Positions 45,064 to 53,024 of a DNA stretch of 64,000 nucleotides are shown piece after piece; positions within the stretch are counted from its first letter, which is position 1, and every line of letters starts with the position of its first letter. Made by a program: the position numbers and the translations under genes. The stretch covers positions 62,001-126,000 of the forward strand of contig JAFSPU010000008.1 in assembly GCA_017451265.1 (NCBI GenBank), written 5' to 3'. The notes below the pieces were generated by a model that was not told the DNA's origin, did not search any database, and was given only the letters and a program-made list of their open reading frames with translations. This DNA is from Clostridiales bacterium. GTDB taxonomy: Bacteria > Bacillota > Clostridia > Saccharofermentanales > Saccharofermentanaceae.

Positions 45064-46305
45064 ATGAAACTTACAGATATCCCTGCAGTAGCAATCCCCG
45101 ACATCCTCCTTCCCAAGGAAGGTACGGACCTTAAGAAGTGGGCAGTAATCGCCTGCGACCAGTTCACATCAGAACCAGAGTATTGGGACGCCTGCGACAA
45201 GTTCGTAGGAAACGCACCTTCAGCACTCAGGATCGTTCTTCCCGAGGTTAAGCTCGGCCTCGAGACCGAAGAGCAGATTGAAAATGATCTTAAGGATATA
45301 GCATCCAACATCAATTCGTATATGAACGGCGGCATCTGGGCTGACGCTTGCGAAGGCTTCATCATCACTGACAGAGCAACAAGCCTCCATCCCTCAAGAA
45401 GAGGCATCATGCTCGCAGTAGACCTCGAGACTTATGACTTCACTCCCGGTAACAAGGCACTCGTTCGCGCTACAGAAGGAACGGTTTTAAGCCGCATTCC
45501 TCCCCGCGTTAAGATCAGAGCTAACGCTGAGGTGGAGCTGCCTCATATCATGCTCCTTTATGATGACCCGGAAGATAAGGTTATCGGCAATGCTCTCGCT
45601 TCCAACCCCGACGTAATCTACGACACAGATCTTATGCAGGATTCAGGACACATCACGGGAAGATTTATCCCCGCAGGTTCCGCTGCAGCCGAAGGTATCG
45701 TTAACGATTTCAAGTCACTTATAAGCGCTGACGGTCTGCTCTTCGCAGTAGGTGACGGCAACCACTCACTCGCATCCGCCAAGGCTCACTGGGAGAACGT
45801 CAAGAAGACGGTTCCCGCCGACCGGCAGAAGACACACCCTGCAAGGTTCGCACTCGCAGAGGCAGTCAACATCCACGACAAGGGCCTCGACTTCGAGCCT
45901 ATCCACCGCGTTATCTTCGGCATAACCGCTGACGAGTTCATGGCAAAGGCAGAGGAGTTCTTCGGCAAGGACAACATGGGTACTGAAGGCCAGGCTTTCA
46001 CTGTAGTTTCTGCAGGAAAAGACGACATCAAGGTAAGCCTTAAGAATCCTCCCCACACACTCGCAGTAGGTTCCGTGCAGATGATGATCGACAAGTTCGA
46101 GCTTAACTGCGACTATATCCACGGCGAGGACTCCGTAAGAAAACTCGCAACCGGTGACGCTGTCGGCATCCTCGTGCCTGGAATCAGCAAGGACACATTC
46201 TTCAGCACCATCGAGACCGAAGGTGTCTTCCCCCGCAAGACTTTCTCCATGGGAGAAGCTTTCGAGAAGCGCTTCTACCTTGAGGCAAGGAAGATCACAT
46301 TATGA
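45064..46305 (+). CDS. DUF1015 family protein (ParB/Srx-like motif)
   Basis: 413 residues from ATG 45064 (AAAGGAA six bases upstream). The sequence matches DUF1015: WAVIACDQFTSEPEYWDACD, ALVRATEGTVLSRIPPR and AVGDGNHSLASAKAHWE near residue 228. The DGNH...A element resembles the DGxHR box of ParB/Srx-fold serine kinases (SerK, SbnI). In other phyla DUF1015 genes often lie next to serA-serC, which here are 8 kb away on the other strand. A link to serine metabolism is therefore possible but only inferred. It is first in an operon with an oxidoreductase and a DUF2298 protein (ATGA overlap). Confidence 0.85.
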   Translation: MKLTDIPAVAIPDILLPKEGTDLKKWAVIACDQFTSEPEYWDACDKFVGNAPSALRIVLPEVKLGLETEEQIENDLKDIASNINSYMNGGIWADACEGFIITDRATSLHPSRRGIMLAVDLETYDFTPGNKALVRATEGTVLSRIPPRVKIRANAEVELPHIMLLYDDPEDKVIGNALASNPDVIYDTDLMQDSGHITGRFIPAGSAAAEGIVNDFKSLISADGLLFAVGDGNHSLASAKAHWENVKKTVPADRQKTHPARFALAEAVNIHDKGLDFEPIHRVIFGITADEFMAKAEEFFGKDNMGTEGQAFTVVSAGKDDIKVSLKNPPHTLAVGSVQMMIDKFELNCDYIHGEDSVRKLATGDAVGILVPGISKDTFFSTIETEGVFPRKTFSMGEAFEKRFYLEARKITL

Positions 46306-47375
46306 GCAGAATCTGCATTATAGGTGCAGGCCTCTCAGGCCTTCTGTGCGGAATGCGCCTGTCCAAGGCAGGACATGAAGTAGTCATTCTCGAGGAGCTC
46401 ACATCCCCGGGAGGACTTATGGCGTCCACACACATTGGAAGCGAATACATCGAGCTTCTCCCCCACCACATCAGAAGAACCGACAAGGCACTTCTCTCCG
46501 TGGTGAAGGAACTCGGTATCGACAGCAAGATCAAATGGTACGACGCCTTCTGGTACGGCCGCGCTTCACGCAAGAAGATCGGTTATTTCGAGGGCGGATT
46601 CGCGACACTTATTAACCTTCTTATCCAGACCATCACGGACAACGGAGGAAAGATCCTTTACTCTTCCTCTGTCTCTGAGATAACACGTAAGGAAGACGGC
46701 ACTTATGTCACCACATGCATCCTCTCCGATTCGCGCAAGTACGAGGTGGAGAGCAGCTATGTAATCTTCACAGGTTCATGCAGAACATTCGTCAATGTAA
46801 GCCACGGTCTTCCCATCTCCATGAACACCAGAGACCAGCTGATGAACCTCACATATCAGTCGAGGATATGTCTCGCGCTCAGGATGAAGAAGATACCGAG
46901 TGACGCATATATCCAGATGAAATTCCCGGCCAATGACGAGCTTCCTTTTGCGAGGATAATTAACCACACGTCATGCATAAATGACAGATCATACGGAGGC
47001 CAGATCCTCTACCTTGTAGGCAAGTGCCAGATTACCGACCCGCTGTGGGTAGAATCGGATCAGAAAGTAATGGAAGAATACTTCCGCGCCTACCGCAAGC
47101 TCTATCCACTGATCAAGAAATCTGACATCAAGTCCTGGCGTCTCACCAAGGTACGTTATGCCGTTTCGGAGCAGTTCCCCGAGACTGATCTTTCAGAGCC
47201 GCTGGACAATATCTATGTATGTTCCTCGGCACTCACGACTCATCCGGCCATGGAAGTTCCCGAGAACAGAATGGACAGAATAACAGCACTGGCAAACGAC
47301 ATCTGCGCCAGAATCATAAATAAGGAATCATCCGCTAATGAGCACAAAGAAGAAGCCATTATCACAGCATTATGA
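46302..47375 (+). CDS. FAD-dependent oxidoreductase, protoporphyrinogen-oxidase/UGM-like
   Basis: 357 residues. The dinucleotide-binding start ICIIGAGLSGLLCGMRLSKAGHEVVILE and the second-box GGLMASTHIGSEYIEL belong to the amine oxidase/phytoene desaturase/UDP-galactopyranose mutase group. The last segment, CSSALTTHPAMEVPENRMDRITALAND, closes the FAD domain. Such enzymes next to membrane glycosyltransferase-like proteins often act on nucleotide sugars or polyprenoids; the substrate here is not known. The gene overlaps both neighbours (4 and 38 bases). Confidence 0.82.
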   Translation: MSRICIIGAGLSGLLCGMRLSKAGHEVVILEELTSPGGLMASTHIGSEYIELLPHHIRRTDKALLSVVKELGIDSKIKWYDAFWYGRASRKKIGYFEGGFATLINLLIQTITDNGGKILYSSSVSEITRKEDGTYVTTCILSDSRKYEVESSYVIFTGSCRTFVNVSHGLPISMNTRDQLMNLTYQSRICLALRMKKIPSDAYIQMKFPANDELPFARIINHTSCINDRSYGGQILYLVGKCQITDPLWVESDQKVMEEYFRAYRKLYPLIKKSDIKSWRLTKVRYAVSEQFPETDLSEPLDNIYVCSSALTTHPAMEVPENRMDRITALANDICARIINKESSANEHKEEAIITAL

Positions 47376-49971
47376 TCCCATAAAACTTCTTCTGCTCCTG
47401 ATCCCGGCGGCAGCGTATTTCGTGCCCGGCATCTTTCTTATGGGGACCGCCGATGCAGTTTATGTTGCGCGTTTTTTGTTTACGCTCCTCATCTTCACGG
47501 CGGCATGCTATCCCCTGTCTGCCATGCTCTTCCCGGTATCCCGAAGCGGAGGCTTCACTTTAGGCAAGCCCTTAGGATTTCTTACATGCGGACTTCTCAT
47601 CTGGACGCTGACATATCTTAAGATCGGCAGACTGAATCTTGTATTCATCATCCTTTCCGTCATCGCTTTGGCATTCGCCTGCTGGTACCCCAAAAAGCTG
47701 CGTGATAACGCGGTCGAAATGCTATCCCGTGAAGACACTCTCATAAGCATCATCACGGAAGAAACGATCTTCGCACTCGCGTTAACGATGCTGTGCTTCT
47801 ACAAGGGCATGAACCCTAACATCAACGGACAGGAAAAGTTCATGGACTACGGCTTCATGATGTCCATGATCCGTAACTCCGAGCTCCCGGCTAACGACAT
47901 GTGGCTGTCGGGGTACTCTATCAACTACTACTATTTCGGACAGTATATCTACGCGTTCCTGACAAAACTTTCGCTCATCACTCCGAGCGTTGCCTATAAC
48001 ATCTGCATGTGCTGTTCCATCGCGCTGCCTTTCTCCATGTGCTTCTGCATCGGCCAGATGCTCATGGACACTGCAAAAGAAAACGGCGTGAACTGTCCTA
48101 AAAGCCTCGGCACCATCGCAGGCATACTCACGGCCTTTGCGGCAATGATCTTCGGCAACTCACATTCTTTCTACTACGATGAGGAAAGCATCGGCAACGG
48201 CCTGCTCGACATCTTCACAAGCATGGGTTTCGACGTCGGAAGGACAGACCACTTCTTCTATCCCGACAGCACGAGATATATCGGACACAACCCGGATTCT
48301 GCACTCATTGAAGGCATCCGTAACGGCGGTGACTACACCATCGAGGAGTTCCCTTTCTACTCCTATCTCATCGGTGACCTGCATGCTCATGTATGCTCCA
48401 TAATCAATGTACTGCTCATCATTGCGCTTGCGGTCTGCCTCATCTCCAGGATTTATAAGGCAGCTGACCGCGGCGAAATACACGACTTCGCAGGACTCAC
48501 TCTTTCTTTCAGGGAGAAGTTCATCACGGCTGCAAAGGAACTTCTTATGCCTGAGCTTATCGCCATCGCGGTAATGCTCGGCGTATGCCAAATGACCAAC
48601 TACTGGGACTTTCTCATCTACTTTATCTTCGGATCTATGGTGCTTCTGGTACTTAACACATACACTTCAAAGCAGTTCTCCACCGTCCCCGGGACGGCCT
48701 TCTTTGCAATCATTATAGGTGCGGTACTCGGGTGCTACCTGCTGTTCGCATACATGCCGCTTGCTCACGCCTTCTTCCAGATTGCAGTGCTCGCTTTATC
48801 CATTGCGGCATGCGCTTGCGCCCCCTGCACACTGACGCGCACAGCTTCCGGCATGAGTTTCTTTTTCACGGTGGCAACAATCGTCTCACTGCCTTTTAAC
48901 ATGAACTTCGACATGATAAGCAACAAGCTCGGCGCGTGCGTCAACCGCTCGCCCCTGTACCAGCTTTTCATCCTGTGGGGCACGCACGTAATCATCTGCG
49001 TCGTGTTCCTGGTATTCGTCATCATCTTTAAAAAGCACATCGAACTTAAGGGAAAGAAGAACACGGGCATCACCTACAACAACCCCGTGGAAAAGTTCTT
49101 CCGCCAGCGCAATCCCGCCGACGTTCTGGTCTGCGGCAGCGTTGTGGTAGGCATACTGCTCCTTATCGCACCCGAGATCTTCTACGTGCGCGACATCTAC
49201 ACAGGCGGCTACTTAAGAAGCAACACAATGTTCAAGTTCGCTTATGCGGCCTTCATTATACTTTCGATCTGCATGATCTATGCAGTATTAAGACTGATGT
49301 TCATGGAGAACCGCGATGGCAAATTCAGCACGCTTACTTTCATTCTCTCGATCGTCTTCTGCTTCATGCTCCTGGTGCCTGCGCATTATACTGTCCTGTC
49401 TCTTAAGCAAAGATGCGGAACACTTACACGTGACAACTATAAATGTCTGGACGGCACGTGCTACCTTGAGACATACACGAGCCCGAATACAAACAACGTA
49501 ACCCCGGGCAACCTCGCAGATTATTACGACTGCATCAACTGGATGAATGAGAACATCGAAGGTGATCCGGTCATACTTGAGGCTTACGGCTTAAGCTATA
49601 CCGATTACGACATCGTCTCCGCATATACGGGCCTGCCCACAGTCTGCGGCTGGCAGACACACGAGTGGCTCTGGAGATATCACGGAATAGTAGATGAGGA
49701 GACAGATCTTCTCGTATCCGATCCCGAGCATGATGTATGGGAACTCTATCTTAACCCCCGCCATGCGGATATCGATACGATGTACACTTCCAACGACCTC
49801 GATGAAGTGTTCAGCCTGTTAAGCAAATATAACGTTCAGTATGTTATCGTGGGTGACCTTGAAAGAAGCAAATACAGCGGTGTCGATAACACGGGCGTCT
49901 TCGCTTCACTTGGCCGCGTCGTCTACATCACGGGCGACCTGATGGTTATAGAGATCTTCTATATAACATAG
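47338..49971 (+). CDS. DUF2298 (YYY) polytopic membrane protein
   Basis: 877 residues with many (over 12) membrane helices. The hallmark YSINYYYFGQYIYAFLTKLS near residue 195 and the N-terminal FMDYGFMMSMIRNSELPANDMWLSG mark the DUF2298/YYY family, better known from archaea and Chloroflexi and resembling GT-C glycosyltransferases in topology. A large loop and a soluble C-terminal segment (WMNENIEGDPVILEAYGLSYTDYD, YVIVGDLERSKYS) lie outside. It starts inside the FAD gene. Its last 26 bases overlap the convergent rimI gene. A role in surface glycan assembly is an inference. Confidence 0.88.
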   Translation: MSTKKKPLSQHYDPIKLLLLLIPAAAYFVPGIFLMGTADAVYVARFLFTLLIFTAACYPLSAMLFPVSRSGGFTLGKPLGFLTCGLLIWTLTYLKIGRLNLVFIILSVIALAFACWYPKKLRDNAVEMLSREDTLISIITEETIFALALTMLCFYKGMNPNINGQEKFMDYGFMMSMIRNSELPANDMWLSGYSINYYYFGQYIYAFLTKLSLITPSVAYNICMCCSIALPFSMCFCIGQMLMDTAKENGVNCPKSLGTIAGILTAFAAMIFGNSHSFYYDEESIGNGLLDIFTSMGFDVGRTDHFFYPDSTRYIGHNPDSALIEGIRNGGDYTIEEFPFYSYLIGDLHAHVCSIINVLLIIALAVCLISRIYKAADRGEIHDFAGLTLSFREKFITAAKELLMPELIAIAVMLGVCQMTNYWDFLIYFIFGSMVLLVLNTYTSKQFSTVPGTAFFAIIIGAVLGCYLLFAYMPLAHAFFQIAVLALSIAACACAPCTLTRTASGMSFFFTVATIVSLPFNMNFDMISNKLGACVNRSPLYQLFILWGTHVIICVVFLVFVIIFKKHIELKGKKNTGITYNNPVEKFFRQRNPADVLVCGSVVVGILLLIAPEIFYVRDIYTGGYLRSNTMFKFAYAAFIILSICMIYAVLRLMFMENRDGKFSTLTFILSIVFCFMLLVPAHYTVLSLKQRCGTLTRDNYKCLDGTCYLETYTSPNTNNVTPGNLADYYDCINWMNENIEGDPVILEAYGLSYTDYDIVSAYTGLPTVCGWQTHEWLWRYHGIVDEETDLLVSDPEHDVWELYLNPRHADIDTMYTSNDLDEVFSLLSKYNVQYVIVGDLERSKYSGVDNTGVFASLGRVVYITGDLMVIEIFYIT

Positions 49972-50386
49972 CATCACGGCCTTCGCCGTAATAATCCTTA
50001 CGTAAGTTATAGCGCGTAAAACCTGCCTTCTCATAGAGGGCTATGGCATTGGTGTTATCCGATTCGACTTCGAGAAAAACCGTAACGATCCCGCACGTCT
50101 TAAGTGTTTCCAGAAGATCGTTAAGAAGCATCTTTCCTGCGCCCTGCCCGCGGTATTCCGGGAGTACGCAGATATTGCCGATCTCGGCCTCGTCCAGCAC
50201 ATAAGAAGCGCCGACATAACCGATCACTTCACCATCATCCGTAAAAGCCTTTAAAGCTATCTTATTATCGTCATTTACGAGAGCCTCGATGCTGTCACGG
50301 GTCCACGGATGCGCGATGCCCGAAGCCTCGATCCTCATGATCGAATCCACATCAGCGATTACCGCCGGTCCCGTCTTAATATCCAT
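49946..50386 (-). CDS. rimI: Ribosomal-protein-alanine N-acetyltransferase
   Basis: A GNAT acetyltransferase of 146 residues. Acetyl-CoA binding is shown by VLPEYRGQGAGKMLLNDL (V-x-x-x-x-R-G-x-G-x-G) and the family tail NTNAIALYEKAGFTRYNLRKDYY. Position behind tsaE-tsaB is the standard arrangement. Its ATG overlaps the tsaB stop (TGATG), and its stop end overlaps the DUF2298 gene on the other strand. Substrate specificity for S18 is by context only. Confidence 0.93.
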   Translation of the reverse strand: MDIKTGPAVIADVDSIMRIEASGIAHPWTRDSIEALVNDDNKIALKAFTDDGEVIGYVGASYVLDEAEIGNICVLPEYRGQGAGKMLLNDLLETLKTCGIVTVFLEVESDNTNAIALYEKAGFTRYNLRKDYYGEGRDAMLYRRSL

Positions 50387-51072
50387 CAGTTCTGGTATCT
50401 TTCCGCCCTTGAGGCCGCGCAGTAAGAGGCCTTTACGGAAGCTCCGTTTACGGCCTCGATGCCCTTGGAAGCCTTAAGTATCCCCTTGGGAAGTATCACT
50501 GCACCGGGAGCATACTGCACGCGGTGTGTGAAGAATAAAGCCTTGCGCACAGTGTCGGCGCCGTCGCCTACTACAAGGATCTGCTTTTCGGCAGCACCCG
50601 GCACTGCCTTAAGAAGGTCGGTGAAGTCCTGGTTAAAGTAAGCGCCGTCAGCTATGAGAGTCTCACCTGAAGCATCGCAGTAGGCAGCCGCAAACACGCG
50701 GTCATTGCGTGCGTCAAAGCAGGGCACGATGATGGTGTCGGAAGGATCCGCAGCCACGTTGTCCACGCTCATTGCGAGCGCCTTTAAAGAAGACACCGGG
50801 ATCATGTTAAGGCCGGCAGCCAGCGCCATGCCCTTGACCGCAGAAAGACCGATGCGGATACCCGTAAATGAACCGGGGCCCGTCGTGACTGCAAGTGCAT
50901 CCATGTCCACGGGATTTAATCCGCACTGCCTGAAGACTCTCATCACGAGAGGCATGAAAGTCTCCGAGTGAGTCTTCTTCTCGAGGCTTATCTCGTACGC
51001 GAGCTCAGTGTCGCCGTCGTAGATGCCGGCACAGCACGTTCTGTTGGAAGTATCACTGCACAGAATCTTCAT
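50386..51072 (-). CDS. tsaB: tRNA threonylcarbamoyladenosine biosynthesis protein TsaB
   Basis: 228 residues of the ASKHA fold that activates TsaD in t6A37 synthesis. LCSDTSNRTCCAGIYDGD and TGPGSFTGIRIGLSAVKGMALA are diagnostic. ATG 51072 has GAGG six bases upstream within the end of tsaE; an in-frame TTG at 51078 is less likely. tsaD itself is not in the window. Confidence 0.95.
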   Translation of the reverse strand: MKILCSDTSNRTCCAGIYDGDTELAYEISLEKKTHSETFMPLVMRVFRQCGLNPVDMDALAVTTGPGSFTGIRIGLSAVKGMALAAGLNMIPVSSLKALAMSVDNVAADPSDTIIVPCFDARNDRVFAAAYCDASGETLIADGAYFNQDFTDLLKAVPGAAEKQILVVGDGADTVRKALFFTHRVQYAPGAVILPKGILKASKGIEAVNGASVKASYCAASRAERYQN

Positions 51073-51502
51073 CTTCAACCTCTATCCTTCTGGTGTCGCC
51101 CACACCCGTTATCCTTATCCTGACCGTGTCCTTCGGCAGAAGGTCCGCGATCACAGAACTCCATTCGATAACGCACACGCCTCCCCTGTCGAAATACTCA
51201 TCGAGCCCCGCGTCAAGGAAGTCGTCGCTGTTACCGAGCCTGTATGTATCGAAATGGAACAGCGGCACCGAAGCCTGCTGTCCGTCCTTAGTCTCATCGT
51301 ATTCATTTACTATTGTGAAGGTGGGGGAACACACGTCGTCCTCATTAAGACCCATACCCCTCGCAATGCCTCTGGTGAGAACGGTCTTGCCCGCACCGAG
51401 GTCGCCGTCAAGAGCATACACGAGTCCCGCGTGCGCGTTCTTGCCGAGCATAACGCCGATCTCCTCCGTCTCCTGCGCCGTTACCGTCTTGTACTCTGCC
51501 AT
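51053..51502 (-). CDS. tsaE: tRNA threonylcarbamoyladenosine biosynthesis ATPase TsaE
   Basis: 149 residues from ATG 51502 (GGGAG six bases upstream). Walker A ALDGDLGAGKTVLTRGIARG, then SPTFTIVNEY, FHFDTYRL and VIEWSS, identify the family. It drives release of the TsaBD complex in t6A formation. It overlaps tsaB by 20 bases and lies one base after the amidohydrolase gene. Confidence 0.95.
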   Translation of the reverse strand: MAEYKTVTAQETEEIGVMLGKNAHAGLVYALDGDLGAGKTVLTRGIARGMGLNEDDVCSPTFTIVNEYDETKDGQQASVPLFHFDTYRLGNSDDFLDAGLDEYFDRGGVCVIEWSSVIADLLPKDTVRIRITGVGDTRRIEVEDEDSVQ

Positions 51503-51503
51503 A

Positions 51504-52304
51504 TTAGACTCCCACTCCGAGAAGCTTCGCCGCATTCTCATAAAGGATCTGTTCCTGCTCTTTTTCCGTAAGCTCAAGCGCATTGAAAAGTGCTATCTCG
51601 CTAGCGTGGTCCCAGGTGGGATAATCAGTCGCAAAGAGCACCCTGTCTGTACCAAACTTGCGCATAAGTCTAACAGCATCATTCTTATCCATGAACCTTA
51701 AGCTTGAACATGTATCCACATACATATCATATCTGCCTGCGATCTTCTCCTCAACTTCGCTCCACATACTCCAGCCTCCGAGATGGGCGCCGATGACGGT
51801 AAGTCCCGGAAGCTCCTTCAGGAACACCGCAAGCTGGTCGGGATTGCTTAGCTTGTATCTGAAGTCACCGCAGTGTGTGAGCACGGGAAGACCCGCATTC
51901 CTTATGACCTGACCGAGCTTTATGGCTCTTTCCTCTGCAAGTGAGAAGAACTGGAAATCCGGGTGAATCTTAACGCCCTTAAGGCCGAGATCCATCAGGT
52001 GTTTCAGGTCTCCTTCCACATCTTCCGAATCCGGATGAAGCGTGCCGAAGCCCGTGAACACACCCGGGTGCTTCTTAACCTCGGAAGCGATGAATTCATT
52101 TATGGTATGGACCTGAGTCGGCTTAGTGGCAACGGAATGAACAAGGTAGTGAACTACGCACGCCTTCTTCCCGTCCTCGATGAGGCCGTCGCTCATGCCG
52201 TTCATTTCAATATCGATATGATAGAACTCACTGATACCCGCCACAGCACGTGCGGCAATATCTGCCGGATATATGTGACAGTGTGAATTAATGATCTTAC
52301 GCAT
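51504..52304 (-). CDS. Amidohydrolase-2 family metal-dependent hydrolase
   Basis: 266 residues of TIM-barrel amidohydrolase type. Metal ligands visible: NSHCHI near residue 8, VKIHPD near 132, THCGD near 159, GAHLGG and ATDYP. These match the uronate isomerase/decarboxylase-like branch (Amidohydro_2). The substrate is unknown. No clear ribosome site lies within 15 bases of the ATG. It stands between the glycosyltransferase gene and tsaE. Confidence 0.85.
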   Translation of the reverse strand: MRKIINSHCHIYPADIAARAVAGISEFYHIDIEMNGMSDGLIEDGKKACVVHYLVHSVATKPTQVHTINEFIASEVKKHPGVFTGFGTLHPDSEDVEGDLKHLMDLGLKGVKIHPDFQFFSLAEERAIKLGQVIRNAGLPVLTHCGDFRYKLSNPDQLAVFLKELPGLTVIGAHLGGWSMWSEVEEKIAGRYDMYVDTCSSLRFMDKNDAVRLMRKFGTDRVLFATDYPTWDHASEIALFNALELTEKEQEQILYENAAKLLGVGV

Positions 52305-52313
52305 AAAGAAAGA

Positions 52314-53009
52314 TCAATTCTTGATCCTTATTCCGATCAGACGGAACATAGTCTTTATATAGCTTATGATGAATGGAATGAGTCTTCTCTTCGACTCACC
52401 CGCAATTCTCTTATTGAATGTGATCGGAATTTCACCGACCTTGAACGACTTTCCGATCTTAAGCTTCATGAGAAGCAGAACTTCCTCGAGAACATCATAG
52501 TTTGTTGATGTAAGCGTAATCTCACGCAGAACATCAGCGCGGTACATTCTGAAGTTAGTAGACAGATCCTTCGCCTTAACGCCTGTAACGATGCGGAACA
52601 CACCATTCAGAATATGAGACATGATCTTTGACGTAACAGCGTCTTCAGTCTTGCCACCCTTGGTATAACGCGAGCCGATTACTACATCGTACCCCGTGAT
52701 GAACTTGTTATAGATGTCGGGAATGTAGATAGGATTATGAGAGCCGTCACTGTCCAGCACTAGCATCTTATCACCCTTCATGACGGTGATACCCTTACGG
52801 TAAGCGCCTCCGAAACCGGGCTCTTCCTGGTTAACATAAACGGCACCGTACTGATCACATACACCCTTGGTGTTATCAAGGGGCTTTGCAGTATCGACGA
52901 CTATAATCTCGTATTCTTCATTAAGAGAATCGAGCTCTTTTATAAGTCTCGGGAACAGAAGTTTAAGACTTTCCTCTTCTCTGTATGCCAATAAAACTAC
53001 GCTTATCAT
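52314..53009 (-). CDS. GT2 glycosyltransferase (polyprenyl-phosphate mannosyl/glucosyl type)
   Basis: 231 residues. SVVLLAYREEESLKLLFPRL at the start, VLDSDGSHNPIYIP (the DxD-like metal motif), VIGSRYTKGG and NFRMYRADVLREI are those of DPM1-like enzymes. There is no C-terminal membrane helix, so the protein is peripheral. It may feed lipid-linked sugars to membrane glycosyltransferases such as the DUF2298 protein 2-5 kb away on the other strand. The ATG follows TGTTAGAAT by six bases with no clear ribosome site. Confidence 0.88.
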   Translation of the reverse strand: MISVVLLAYREEESLKLLFPRLIKELDSLNEEYEIIVVDTAKPLDNTKGVCDQYGAVYVNQEEPGFGGAYRKGITVMKGDKMLVLDSDGSHNPIYIPDIYNKFITGYDVVIGSRYTKGGKTEDAVTSKIMSHILNGVFRIVTGVKAKDLSTNFRMYRADVLREITLTSTNYDVLEEVLLLMKLKIGKSFKVGEIPITFNKRIAGESKRRLIPFIISYIKTMFRLIGIRIKN

Positions 53010-53015
53010 GAACCC

Positions 53016-53024
53016 ATTCTAACA
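53016..53024 (-). promoter_or_regulatory. Extended -10 promoter, apparent leaderless start
   Basis: Minus strand TGTTAGAAT, six bases GGGTTC, then ATG 53009. It sits at the end of the GH32 gene, so it would add an internal promoter to the operon. Confidence 0.5.

Noticed and set aside
47338-47375. Frameshift between the FAD gene and the DUF2298 gene
   Set aside because: The 38-base overlap joins two complete proteins with their own start and stop; the DUF2298 N-terminus is normal.
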